Source: Eulemur rufifrons (lineage: Eukaryota > Chordata > Mammalia > Primates > Lemuridae). From it: a stretch of DNA of 64,000 nucleotides. The stretch's first letter is position 1. Each line of letters opens with the position of its first letter. The stretch spans positions 1,525,501 through 1,589,500 of the forward strand of contig NC_090985.1 in NCBI RefSeq assembly GCF_041146395.1, written 5' to 3'. Below the pieces are notes generated by a model. That model did no database searches, was not told the origin of the DNA, and saw only the letters and a list, made by a program, of their open reading frames with translations. Positions 49,701-60,800 of this stretch are shown here, one piece after another. Made by a program: the position numbers and the translations under genes.

Positions 49701-50233
49701 GAGTGGACTCATCTGGGCTTCTCAGTCGACTGCTCACCAGGTCCTCCCGCTGGGCTCTCGTCTGAAAGGTCCTTACGGACGGACACGCGGGCACCACGCA
49801 AGAGCCGTGGCTGGAGGAAGAAACCGTGTTCAGATCCCACATCTTTTGAAATACTGAGAAAAGGCTCAGAAACAGGATCCAGCTTAGTTTGTGTTTGTCC
49901 AGGGGCAGAACTGGAACCCCAAATGGAAATTGTAGGGAGGCAGATTTGGGCTCTTGGGGGACGACTTTCCATGGTGATTTCTGTCTGCACCTGGAGTGGC
50001 TGCCCCGGGTGTCAAAGCTGTTCTCCTGCATAGTTCAGCGTAGCGGCCTGACTTGAAGTACAGGGTGTGGAGTCTTGATTTGGGGCATTAAAAAGAAAAT
50101 AATTAAAACTGGAAAACGGTTAGAGATCCGCTGGGCATGATCCACTGTGCCTCTGGGGACGGGAGAGTTCCGGGTGGGCCCTGCTGTCGCCGTCCCGTTC
50201 CCCGTGACTCCCCGTTGCCCTCTTGTCTCACAG

Positions 50234-50306
50234 GCAGCTCCAGCAGCAGCAGGCAGAGCTGGAGGTGCACCAGAGAGACGGGCTGTCCTCGTACGACTTG
50301 TCCCAG
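50234..50306 (+). CDS. ARNT2: ARNT2 exon 13 (polyQ/acidic linker)
   Basis: A 73-nt exon after CTCACAG and before GTGAAT. Its first base completes Lys439, then it encodes QLQQQQAELEVHQRDGLSSY and DLSQ (about residues 440-463), ending in frame. It is a short glutamine-rich helix-prone stretch immediately after the PAC motif, leading into the C-terminal region. It matches human ARNT2 as I recall it. Confidence 0.97.
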
Positions 50307-51163
50307 GTGAATTTCTGCAAAGTTCTTTCCCAGGGGGAACTGCCTCCAACCCAGTGGCCTGGGGACTCGGTTCAGCCCTTAGCTTGAGCCCCTCAGCCCA
50401 GAGGCTGCGGCTGCCCCGTCCACCCCCCGGTGCGCGGAGCAGGCCTGCACGTGCCCGCGGGGCTGCCGTGGCTCCCGCTTGCACCGCTGGGCTGGGAGGA
50501 GTACAGGGCACGCGGGGACCAGGTGGATGGAGAACCGGGCACCACAGGCAACCAGCTCTGGGCGTCTCTGGGCTGGTGGACGTGTCAGAAGGCCACGTAT
50601 GAACTCGTGCACCAGCGTACTCAGTGGCCAGCAAAAGCAGGCTCTGAACCTCCTCGGTCCTCCAGCTGCCCAGCCCTTCCCTGTCTCGGTCCCTGTCCTC
50701 TTCCCCCTCCGTGCCCGCTTCCTGCCAAGCTCTGCGCCTCTCACTGTGTCTCCCCCCATTCTCCATCTCCTCGGTGCCCTGCTCACCCCCCGCCTCCTCT
50801 CGCTGTGTCTGACAGCCGGGCAGACAGAGACTGCAGCATGCGTCCCTGCCTGCCCTCTCGCCTAAGTTAAACTCCGTCCACTTTTCCTGATACTTAGAGA
50901 AACTTGATTGTTCTTCATTTCTCTCTCTAAGAAAGTGCTCAGTGTGACTCCGTTGTCCTTCCTGTGACCTTCAGTTCACACCTCCCTCCCTGGCTCTTCT
51001 TGGCCTTCACGTATAGAAGAGCTCCCCCACCCTATAGAACGTTCCAGCCTGAAATGCCAGTGGTTCCAGAGGGAGGGGTGCTGAGGAGGGAGCGCTGGTG
51101 ACCCCCGGGATGGCAGTTCTGCGCCTCACACGGGGCTGCTGTTGTGTTTCAACGTGCAAACAG
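50307..51163 (+). other. Intron 13 (857 bp)
   Basis: C- and T-rich intron with a long pyrimidine stretch at about 50660-50880. No repeat family recognised. Confidence 0.8.
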
Positions 51164-51287
51164 GTCCCTGTCCCCAACCTGCCAGCCGCAGTTCACGAGG
51201 CCGGGAAGTCCGTGGAAAAGGCAGATGCCATCTTCTCCCAGGAAAGGGACCCTCGGTTTGCTGAAATGTTTGCAGGAATCGGTGCAT
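51164..51287 (+). CDS. ARNT2: ARNT2 exon 14 (C-terminal region)
   Basis: A 124-nt exon after AAACAG and before GTAAGT, a strong donor. It encodes VPVPNLPAAVHEAGKSVEKA, DAIFSQERDPRFAEMFAGIG and A, then one base of a Ser codon (about residues 464-505). It differs from my memory of the human protein at two sites: LPA(A for G)V and GI(G for S)A. The RDPRFAEMF segment is shared with ARNT. It has no enzymatic role and sits at the start of the transactivation region. Confidence 0.97.
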
Positions 51288-54200
51288 GTAAGTCTCCAGG
51301 CGGCACTGAGGTGCTGAGGGTGTGGGGCGCACAGGCGTCTGGGGACAGCCACCCTCAGGGGAAGGGGCCACGGGGCTGAGTTTCGAGTAACCACTGCAGG
51401 GCGTAAGAAGAGCCTAAATTCAGGGGTTGGGACAGATTCTGGCTACTCCTGGCCTGGCCCCGTACGGACTGGCTCCCTGGGCGACCACCCGGGGCCCTGG
51501 CAGCTCATCTTTAAACTTCGAGGGGTTGGGGACAATGGACGCTATTGTTCCATTGTGCAGTATAGTTATATTAAGCCAAAGACACGTCCCTGTAAAAAGT
51601 TGTAACTTAATCCTAACATGGGACCACATTTTAAAATAAAAATGTGCAGTAAAAAAGAACAAAAATGATCCACTATCCTACCACCTGGATATTGCCATTT
51701 TCAACTTGTTGAAGTACGTCCTTTCTTTGCGACACATTCGTTTCATATCTGCAATTAAGCTTGTACTGTTGGGTAGCTCACTTCTTTCACATGACAGTTC
51801 ACTGTGAACCTGTTCCGGGATCATTCAACAACCTCAGTCATTTTCGTCACTTGCGAGCGTTGACTCAGTCGGTCCCCCTGGCCATCGTCACTGGGCCGCC
51901 ACCTGCGCCGCGCGGCTCCCATCGAGATGGCGCAGGGAGACGCGTGTCCGGCCGCCTCACCCTCCCACTCACACCACCACTGAGACTAGCAAAACACAAC
52001 ATTTGCAAAGGTCTTCGTTAGGTCCCAAATCAGAAAAAATTATTCCGTTTCCATGTGGTCAAGGAATGTTTGCCAGATATTATGTAGTCAGGATCCGCTA
52101 AAGGGAGAAACCGGTTGGCTTACGAGCAGGAAGCGTGGAGAATGCTGTCATCGGGCAGAACCCTGTCATCGAGGGAGGGGACCCCAGTCGTGTCCTGCTG
52201 GGACTGACGAGCTAGAGACAGTGTGGACCGTGGTGGGGACAGGCCTGCCGTGGCGGGAGGGAGCACACAGTCCTCTGACGCCTCTGTCCCCACCCAGCTG
52301 TGCACCAGCTGCCCCGGAAGCAGGGAGGGCCCCAGGCTGCTTCCTGCTGAGGCCCAGGTGCCAGCACGGGCAGGACGCAGACCTGCAGCACAACAAGGAC
52401 GCTCCGCTGCCGGTTCCCGAGGCCATCGGACGTGCCACCACCTACATCCATGTCTCCCTACAGAGAAACACCGTTTCATCAACAAGAGAGACAACAGAAC
52501 TTCTGAAAGTTTTTTTCTTCTCTCAGAAGAGCCTGACATATTTGACCAGAGACCCCCAGCATCTCTGAGACACGGTTTGAACTCTTGGTGTTGTACAAAC
52601 ATGGACACCATCACACAGAGGTGACAAAACAAACAAACAAAAAACCAACAGATAAGAAACAAAGAAGGGGAGAGAGGGGAGAGGGTCTGACGGGAGGAAT
52701 TGGCACAGATGTCCTTCACAAATGGACTTTTATGGTACAGAGGAGAAAGTTCAGAAGCCTTGAGTGTTTCTTCTCCAGATGATTCCGGGGCGTCCCTGCA
52801 TGTCTGAGCAGCTCCGTGTGGAGGACAGCAGAGGTTTAGCAACGGGGAGTTGGTGCAGAGGAGACGAATGTCGCAGAAATACACGTCAGTGAATCAGAAA
52901 GAAACACGGCTTTTCCCAAAATGCAAAACTTGGGTCTTCCAACTGAAAGAGCACAGTGAATACCAGACCAAAGATTTTGAGGACGTTCACGTCTAAATGT
53001 GGTCTGTTGTATTTACCTTTGCAAATTTGAAGAATAAGGGAAAAAATCTGCAAATATTGAGAGAAAAAAATTCCCTTACCTACAAAGGGAAACCTTCAGT
53101 TAGATTTCCCCAAGACACCAGTTGCCAGGAGTCATGCACTAATTATACTTCCCCACGAAATTACTTGCAAAAGGTTGCACTCGTTTGTGAGATGAATCAA
53201 AATACAGAACACAAGAGTGGATGTGATAGGTTGGAAAGCCGTGGGATGAAAAATGAAACTAGTGTCCCCAAGAATTGACACAAAAATTATTAGAATATAT
53301 AAAAGATTTAAAGAAATAAATAAAATGGAGAGTCTAAAATTAAAATCTCAAATCAGTTCAACACAGACCCAGACACGTTGTGGACTGGGGGTGGCAAACA
53401 GATAGAAACTTCTCGTCGGTATTTACCGCTTGATCGCTCACGTTCGCAGAGGAATACAGCTGCAGGTGGGCTGAAACGTAGGCCCTGATGGGAGGGCGAG
53501 AAAGGAAGGGAGGGTGGGAGGAGTCTTGCTCCAAACCACTTCCAAGGAAAGACAAGAAAATGTTTAGCAAATCACAAAATAGAAGAAAATTAAGTGAGTT
53601 AGCCAGAAAGTATGAATACCAGTAGTGATAAAAATAAGTTGACTCCCAGCCAGTAACTCCTGAGTAATATGCCGCCAAATACGACGTGACCAGAACCAAG
53701 TGAAATGGACTCTTCACCTCAGAAGGGTGAGTGGGGAGATCTCTGCAAACCCAAGAAGAAAGTGGAGTTGTCAGTGTTGCCAGAGGGAAATTTAAAGTGT
53801 CCAGTGGGCAAAGAGGCTTATTTTATACAGACACAAGCTGTAACTCAAAATAAACATATATTAATAAATGGCGTGCACATCGAAACACGTGAAAGCCAGA
53901 ATGAGTAGAACCACACGAGGATGCGGGTGGAGCCACGTCACCGTGAGAGATCTCAGCGGGCCTGTCTCCGCTGCTAACGGACCAAGTAGTCACAGCAATA
54001 GGACACAATGGAGAGAGGAACAGCGGAGCGGAAAATCAAATCAGAGGTCTTTACACCTGCGTGTGTGTGTGTGTGTGTGTGTGTGTATAAAATTGTCACT
54101 CCACAAATGTCCCAGAGCAGCTAGGAAAAAATGTGCTTCTTATTTACCCAAACCACAAAACACTGAAACACACGAGGGAAGAAATGGCTGACCTTAAGTT

Positions 54201-54965
54201 CAGAGTGAAAACAAGTGCCTCCGTCTACTAATTCCTGTAGGTTTTGTCCTCTCTCCCCTACGCCGACTTGCCCCTGTCCCCGAGGCCGGGCGGATTGGGT
54301 GAGAACCGTGGCCCAGGAGCCGAGCTCCTTCTACCGCTGCCCAGCGGCAGAGAACAGACCAGGGGACCTGCTCGGTGGCTCCTTGTCATGAAACCGTCAC
54401 CGAGGCTCTTTCCACGCGTGGCAGTGCAGCGTGTGGTGCTGCAGCCTGGTCTCCCGGCCCCACGCGCACGAGCCTGGGTGTCCCTCGCGGCATCACTGCT
54501 CACGTCCACCCCGCGGGGACAGAGACGGCGCGGGCATGGGGTCTGTCTGGGCAGGAAATAGTCACCATGTGGCCGACCTGTTTCCTCTATTCCAGCGTCT
54601 CTCTGCGGGTGGGGAGGTCGGGCATGGCAGGGATGAGACAGTGGACGTTCTGCGACTCGGGGCGGGGTGGAGGGGGCACTGCAGAGAGCCCTGGGCACCC
54701 ACGGCAGCCGGGGGGTTGGCGCTGGCGAACTTCCATTCGTCCCTTTCATCTTCCCGACGCCCAGAAAGGTCCTGGCTCAGGTGCTCTCATAGGCCAGGGA
54801 GGCCCCAGGAGGTGCGGGTGTGGGGGGAGGGCAGCGGAGGCTGCATGCCGGGGGCTGCCCGACATGTGTCCTGCTCTCCATGCCCTGCCCCCTCGTTCTC
54901 GGGGTGGCCTCCCCGCGGTCTGCAGGGTGGGGACCTTCACGTGTGACTCCTGCTCTGTTTCCTAG
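51288..54965 (+). other. Intron 14 (3.7 kb)
   Basis: GC-rich ends enclose an A-rich middle (about 52610-54200) that looks like interspersed-repeat DNA, possibly LINE-derived, which I could not classify. A (GT)13 microsatellite lies at 54061-54086. 51640-52050 is AT-rich and unassigned. The intron ends in TTTCCTAG. Confidence 0.7.
54061..54086. repeat. (GT)13 microsatellite
   Basis: A perfect 26-bp run of GT dinucleotides, preceded by ttacacctgc and followed by ataaaa. It is long enough to be polymorphic. Confidence 0.95.
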
Positions 54966-55065
54966 CGGAGAAGAAGATGATGAGCTCGGCCTCTGCGGCA
55001 GGAACCCAGCAGATCTACTCCCAGGGGAGCCCATTCCCCCCCGGACACTCAGGCAAGGCCTTCAG
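54966..55065 (+). CDS. ARNT2: ARNT2 exon 15 (transactivation region)
   Basis: A 100-nt exon after TTTCCTAG and before GTATGT. Two bases complete Ser505, then it encodes EKKMMSSASAAGTQQIYSQG and SPFPPGHSGKAF (about residues 506-537), ending with AG of a split Ser codon. The stretch is low-complexity and Ser/Gln/Gly-rich, as expected for the activation region. Pro replaces the Ser I remember in human SPFPSGHSG. Confidence 0.96.
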
Positions 55066-57987
55066 GTATGTGCCAGGGAGGCCCCGGCATGCTCTGTGCT
55101 GCGGACGCCGGGTAGCGGTCACTGGCCCGCTGGCCCTGGGCCGTGCTGGGGACGCTGGTGGCTGTGAGCCCGCCCTGCGTTGCCACAGACGCTCGATGCG
55201 AGTCGGCGTGGACAGCAGCAGTGTGTTCTGCAGCACTGCCTGCTGGGGAGAAGGGAGCAAGTGGCCTCTAGCCAGGACCCAGGCGGGGCCCAGCTGGGGA
55301 CGGCTGACAAGGTAGCAGGGAGTAGCCTGTCCCCTGGTTCCCAGAGGCCACGGCCAAGTCCGGGAAGAGTGGACGCCTCAGCCCGTCATGTCTGGGCATC
55401 AGCCTGCGGGGCACTCGAGGGTACAGGCAGGGTGTCCGGCCTCCCCAAGGCTTGGTTCTTAGCATGAGGGCATCTTGTAGGCCACTGAGGAAGCCCTGAC
55501 CTCACCGGCAAGCCTGGCTCCAGTGGCCGCTGGGGAACGGGAAGCATAACTGGGGAGCAGAGCCAGAGGAGAGACTGGCAGCCCCTGGGGAGGCTGTGCG
55601 GGCACTCGCATGTGCCGACCAGACGCCCCCACCTCCCCAGACCCGGTGCCCGGCAGACAGGGCCTCTCAGTCAGCCCCGTCTCCAGCGGGCGTGGCCAGA
55701 GCCTAAGCAGAGCTGCCAGGTGCTGGCAGGGACCAGGACGCAGGCAGGGCCGGCACCAGGGCTGCCCTGGCACTCGGGGACGATGGTCTCGTGCACAGAC
55801 TCCTGAGAAGCAGTGGGCGGCTCAGCACCTGCGACCTGGATCAGCAGACCCTGCAGCGGCCCTGGCCAGTCCACAGCTGGGCACCGCGGGCTCAGTCTGG
55901 GACTCTGACTCCTGTGGCCCGGGGACAGCAGCCCCCCGTGAGCAGCCCCTGAACCGTCGTCACCGCAGGTCATGTGGCTCTGCGGAATATCGGTCAGGAC
56001 CTCAGACCTCCTGTGCCACCGGGTGCCCCAGCACCACACTGTCCCAGACCCACCCGGGCACTCGTGTCCCTGGGTCTTTGTGACACTGTTACTGGTCCCT
56101 TTCTCTGGACGAAGGGGAGCAGGGAGGGTGCAGCGGCAAGAGCTGAGGAAGGGACGGCATTCAGGGGTGCAGGGACTGCCCGGGGAGGGCAGCCAGACCG
56201 GCCAGAGAAGGCCCGGCCACCTCCTCAGCGACGTCTGGGAGCAGAAGTCAGGTCTGCCTCCCGGCGGGGCTGGCACATGGGCCTGAGAAATGGGCTAAGC
56301 GCAGCCGGGGGAGGCTGCACGCAGGGAGAGGCAGAGGGGGAGGCTGCGGCAGGCAGGGGGGCCGCGCTGGGCGGACGGGGTCACTGACGCCTGCGGGGAA
56401 GAGGAGGTTTGGGTCATGCCCAAAACCCCTGGACGGCGCAGCATGCGGGTGCAGAGCCCGGGGGAGGCAGGTGTCGTGGGAGCAAAGCAGTGGGGCATAA
56501 GGAGGGCAGTGACAGCTCAGGGCGGCCAGCCGTGTGGGGACAGAGTCCAGGGTGCCCAAGCGCCTGTGCAGGGCTCGCGGGGGGTTGCGCTTGCTGAGTG
56601 CCATCTTGTGAGCTGAAGGAGCGGGAGGACGCCCGTGCGGGCCGCAGCCTGTGGAATGGACAGACTTTACGGAAAATCTCAAGGGCTGAGCCGGCCCGGG
56701 CTGGGCTGGGCTGCGGGTCGAAGGACTCTGGGCCTGACGCAGCCAGAGGGAGCCCTGAGCTGCCTGAGGAATGGCATTGCTGGCCCCACAGTGTGTCCTC
56801 TCCCAGAGTCCTGCCACAGTGGCCCCTGCCGTCTGCACCAGGGTGGGCAGCTGTGGCCCGAGGGTCCCGGGGAGGGCTGGGCACAGGGGCCGGCCCTTTG
56901 CCCCAAGAAGCCTGACTTCAGCCAGGGCACCTTTCCAGCTGGCCCCGCCGGTCAGTGTCCTGTGGGGAGGACCCTGGAGGGTGTGGGAGAGGCCCCCCAG
57001 CCAAGAGTGACCAGAAAACGTCCTCGGAAGTTACACGTTTGTCAGGAAGGAGATGGGACGGGAGCCCTTACCGTAAGTGAAGAACTGACCTTAGGAAGAT
57101 GGACATGTTGCCCCTTTGCCCGAGCAGCTGAGCGTGTCCACAACGCCCAGCGCAAGGCTGTCTCTGACGCTCCTGGTTTCTCCCCATTTTAGGAGGGATG
57201 AGATAGCGCAGAGAAAGCATTAGGGCACAGGTAGGAAAGTTGGGCCCACAGTCTGCCTTTCTCTCAAAGCTGAGCTGAAAACCCACCGGCACCGAAGCCT
57301 CCATGACGACCCCACCGGCCACTCAGCTGATGCCTGGCGCCATCGCGGGCCCCGCGTGCGGAGCTGGCCACACACAGGCAGGCAGGAGGCAGGGCCTGAA
57401 CAAAGCGGACGTCTGCCTCAACCTCCCCATCCTCGTGCAGCGGGAGGCCCTCCGGGGGAGGCGCCTAGCCGTGCAGATGGCGTGTGCCCAGCGGGGAGGA
57501 CAGGCTCGGGGCGCCAGCCTGCAGGAACACGCAGAGCACTGCGCACAGCAGGTGCCAATACAGACACGCCGAGTTAAGTCCAGGATAGACTGCAGGCAGA
57601 AGAGGCAAACCCTGGCTGGACCAGGCCATCCTGCAGGTTCCAGGCTTTCCTTGGTGCTTAGGACGAAGTGACAGCCGAGTAGGAGACCCTGGGGGGCAGC
57701 TGAGCCGGCACCAAGGAGGGAGCCGACCCCGAGACGGACTCGCGCTCACAGCTTCTCTCTTCCTGGAAACCGAGTCACCTGCTCACCTGCCAAGAGCACA
57801 GGATGCGTGGGGGGGGACGAGGCCGAGGAGGGGACAGTGCTGGATGCCTGGGGACGGCAAGGGGAGGAAGCACTGGACGGCCGGCTTTGAGGCTCAGCAC
57901 ATGTTGCTATTGTGTGTCACACGGACACAGCCTGTGGGGAGGTGGCCAGGCATTCCCTCGGGACAGACGCATTTTCTTCTCTTCCAG
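55066..57987 (+). other. Intron 15 (2.9 kb)
   Basis: Uniformly GC-rich intron with no recognisable repeat family. Numerous overlapping open frames on both strands reflect low stop-codon density. It ends in a pyrimidine tract and CTTCCAG. Confidence 0.8.
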
Positions 57988-58126
57988 CTCCTCAGTGGTT
58001 CACGTGCCGGGAGTGAACGACATCCCATCCTCCTCCTCGACAGGCCAGAACATGTCCCAGATCTCCCGGCAGCTGAACCAGAGCCAGGTGGCCTGGACGG
58101 GGAGCCGGCCGCCGTTTCCGGGACAG
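57988..58126 (+). CDS. ARNT2: ARNT2 exon 16 (transactivation region)
   Basis: A 139-nt exon after TCTTCCAG and before GTATGG. One base completes Ser538, then it encodes SSVVHVPGVNDIPSSSSTGQ, NMSQISRQLNQSQVAWTGSR and PPFPGQ (about residues 539-584), ending in frame. It is Ser/Gln-rich and intrinsically disordered in character. Pro replaces a residue I recall as Gln in human (VNDIQSSSS). The next human residues are QIPSQ, which is relevant to the unusual exon 17 acceptor. Confidence 0.97.
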
Positions 58127-58789
58127 GTATGGGCGTCCGTGCGGCATTTCCCCGAAGCCTGGAGAGGCAAAGCGCTCTGCAATGCGCTTTCTCTGGGTCC
58201 CAGACCACCCCGGCAGGAGCTGCCCCCCAAAGGCTCGGAGAGCCGGGGCCCAAACCTGGCACCGCGTGTGCCTTTCCTCCCCACAGCCTCGCCCTGGGCA
58301 GCGGGCAGGGCGGGGGCAGAGACAGCCCGCAGGAATGAGCCCCCTACCACTGTCTGCACCTCTGGTGGCTGCAGCGCCAGGCGGGCACGGGAACACCACG
58401 CGTGTGGCACACCAGCCCCCCTCAGTCACCGTGAGACGGGTGTGGTTGGGCTGAGGGGTTCTCACTGTTCCTCACACCAGGGCCCCCAGAACCAAAGCCA
58501 GAGGGCCCAGGTCACTGTGGCCCTGGGGTCACTTCAGCAACCAGGCCTGCATCAAAGACGCTGCAGTTCTCGGGCCCTCACACATTGGGCTGATCCCAGG
58601 CCTGGGCCCCGCCAGCCGGGAGGGCCACAGGGAGCCACTGTCAATCCCAGGCAGGCACTGCCGCTGCCTGCTGTTCCTGCCGGGGACAGTGACGGGGCGG
58701 GCGGGGGGGGGGGGGGGGGCGTGCGGGAGGTCTGCTGGTGCTGCGCCCCTCTCGTCACTTTGTCCTGACTGTGGCAAATCCCCTCTCAG
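58127..58789 (+). other. Intron 16 (663 bp) with poly-G and altered acceptor
   Basis: A short GC-rich intron. It contains a 17-base G run (58703-58719) within a G-rich block, then a pyrimidine-rich stretch and a ctgac branch-point-like motif at 58765-58769. The first in-frame acceptor AG is 58788-58789. The position expected from the human protein has GG (58773-58774). Confidence 0.7.
58692..58731 (+). promoter_or_regulatory. G-run / candidate G-quadruplex near exon 17 acceptor
   Basis: The block contains gacggggcgggcg followed by 17 consecutive Gs (58703-58719), then cgtgcgggagg. Four or more G tracts of at least three bases are available, so the transcript could form a quadruplex about 70 nt upstream of the used acceptor. 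The regulatory role is inference. The run length is also a likely place for sequencing error. Confidence 0.45.
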
Positions 58790-58940
58790 TCCAGCAAGAC
58801 CCAGTCGTCCCCGTTTGGGATCGGAACAAGCCACAGCTACCCGGCAGACCCCTCTTCCTACAGCCCTCTCTCCAGCCCAGCTACCTCCTCGCCCAGCGGG
58901 AACGCCTACTCCGGCCTCGCCAACAGGACCCCGGGCTTCG
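58790..58940 (+). CDS. ARNT2: ARNT2 exon 17 (transactivation region, shifted acceptor)
   Basis: A 151-nt exon if splicing uses CCTCTCAG at 58782-58789. It encodes SSKTQSSPFGIGTSHSYPAD, PSSYSPLSSPATSSPSGNAY and SGLANRTPGF (about residues 590-639), then one base of the next codon, followed by GTAGGT. The 15 bases just upstream (58775-58789) read CAA ATC CCC TCT CAG, that is QIPSQ, which I recall as coding in human ARNT2. Here they lack a preceding AG, so they are probably intronic. Other apparent changes are Ser for Thr in TSH(S)YPAD and Gly for Ser in AYS(G)LAN. Confidence 0.9.
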
Positions 58941-60574
58941 GTAGGTGGGGAGCGAGGGAAGCCGTCCTGGGAGAGGCAGCAAAAACGCTTTCTGAGCATC
59001 CGGAGTTCCAGGGCGGAGCCCCCAGCTCCAGAGGTTTCCAAGCGCCTCCTCTCTCTGGCCGTGCGGAGGCCTGTGGTGTTCCTAAGAGACTGGGGCTTAG
59101 ACCTTGGCCTTGTGATTTGCTCTGACCATTTCCAAGGTCCGGGATTGCGTCCTTGTGCTCCCGGTGACCTGACGGTGTCAACCCCGTAGAGCCCTTGGCA
59201 AGGATCTTCAGTCCCCTAAGTCAAAAACTGGATGGGCTTGTCTCAGGAAGCTAGACAGTAGTTACAGGGACAATCAGTTGTGAAGATCACATTGCAAAGT
59301 TTTCTCGCTTTTTAATATTAAGAGAGGGAGGGACCTTATCTCATGTAAGAACATCTATCTTAGCTTCGCTAACAACTTCAGGCCCTAAAGGGTTAAGGAC
59401 CAGCCCTGCTCCCTGGGCCTGGATTCAGTGACCCTCACAGGCCTGCGGGGCCCCCAGGAGAGCTCATGAGGGACCCGGGGCCTGGGAAGAAGCCGGGGCC
59501 TGCTCCCTCTCCTCTCGCTCTCGCGCGCTCTGGGGCGTTGCTGGGTGACGCCAACAGTGTGCTCCACGGGCCTCTTCCCCGCAGAACTGGGCCTTCTCCG
59601 CTGAGCAGGAAGCTGGACCCAAACGTCCGAATGCCCGCGTGGCAAGGTGAGGGCTTCGTTTAAGCCGCCTGTCTGTCAGGCTCATGAGAAACGCCGCGCG
59701 GAGCCCCCAGCCACGCTTGCCCCCGCCCCCACCCCACCTGGGACAGCCGCAGGTCACCCTGCACAGCCTGAGGGCCTGGGGCACAGCCTTCCCTGCCCCT
59801 CGAGTGGCCCTGCCCCCTGGGGCCAGCTGCCCATCCAGCATCGGTCCCGGGTCCTGTGCCGTGGTCCCGTGGGCAGCTCTCACCTGTCCTTGCCTCGTCA
59901 TTCTGTGAAGCCGAGGAGCTCCGACTCCCACTCGCTCCCCACGGCCTCGCTGAGAACCTTCTCTGCGCCTGGCTGCCCCGCCCGGGAGTGGGGAAACCCC
60001 TGCCGCCTGCTGGGGGGGCCTGTGCAAAGGCAGCGCGTCCCTCCCGACTTACTCATGGGCACTGACTTACCCAGCAGCCTTCAGCGCCAGGCCCTGCAGG
60101 GCAGAGTGGGAGCCCTGGCCCCACCCAGAGAAGGCCACAGCCCGAGGCCGAGGCAGGGGACACAGGCGGGCAGAGGGAGGCAGACAGGACGGTGCTGCAG
60201 GGGCGGAAGCCACAGCCCACACGGCTGCCCTGGGGGCTGAAGGCAGGAGAGGCCTCAGAGCAGAGCTGACCTGCGTCCCTGGCAGGGCCCCGAGCCTCGT
60301 GCTATGGCCGCTTCCCTGCCTGACAGCCAGCGCCTGGAGCTCCGTGTGTCTGTGTCATCCCCACCAAGCAAACGCCAGGCCCCAGCGTAGGTGGAGGCAG
60401 GTCCCAGGAAGGACGAAGCCCCGGGAGGAGGCCACTGCACAGGGGCCAAGGACAGGGTCACACGGACAGGGCTCCAGGCGCGGCAGCCGTTTCTGCAGTT
60501 TCCTTCCTGCTGGCCCACACTGAGGTCACGATGACGACGATGGTGGTGATGACGGCAGCCAACCCTCACGGGAG

Positions 60575-60800
60575 CTTCCCGCACACCAGCTCAGAGCGTT
60601 CATTTAATGCTCGCAGTGGCCCCAAGAGGGAGCTACCGTTGTCACTCCCATGTCACAGGTAAATAAAGTGAGGCGCAGTGAGGTAGCACAGCCTGCCCAG
60701 GGCCACCTCTCGGCTGAGTAGCAGCCGAGTCTCGGGAGCAGGAATCAGACCTGCCCAGGCGCTTGAGGCCCAAGCTCTGTACTTACCACCAGCTTCCAGC
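60575..60800 (+). mobile_element. MIR SINE
   Basis: A clear MIR order: 'gagcgttcatttaatgctcg', cagtggccccaagagg, 'tgtcactcccatgtcacagg', 'taaataaagtgaggcgcagt', 'gcacagcctgcccagggcca' and 'ctgagtagcagccgagtctc'. Confidence 0.8.

Larger units (their letters stand above)
44252..50233 (+). other. Intron 12 (6.0 kb), GC-rich
   Basis: The intron contains MIR scraps on the reverse strand near 44790-44890, 45425-45515 and 49128-49180, and a 13-bp triplicate at 46755-46793. It also has a C11 run at 49584-49594 and an AT-rich pocket at 49300-49410. The remainder, including 45520-46750, 46800-49120 and 49600-50230, has no element I can name. Long open frames on both strands (for example 48023-48952) are not supported as genes. 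Confidence 0.75.

Noticed and set aside
58700..58740. Possible orthologue of a microRNA annotated within human ARNT2 (MIR5572, from memory)
   Set aside because: A G-rich stretch ending gggaggtctgctgg is faintly similar to what I remember of the mature sequence, but I cannot verify the location or a hairpin, and G-rich similarity is cheap.
57803..58768. 321-codon plus-strand open frame
   Set aside because: It overlaps exon 16, partly in the coding frame (SSSVVHVPGVND...), and reads on into intron. Only 57988-58126 is exon.
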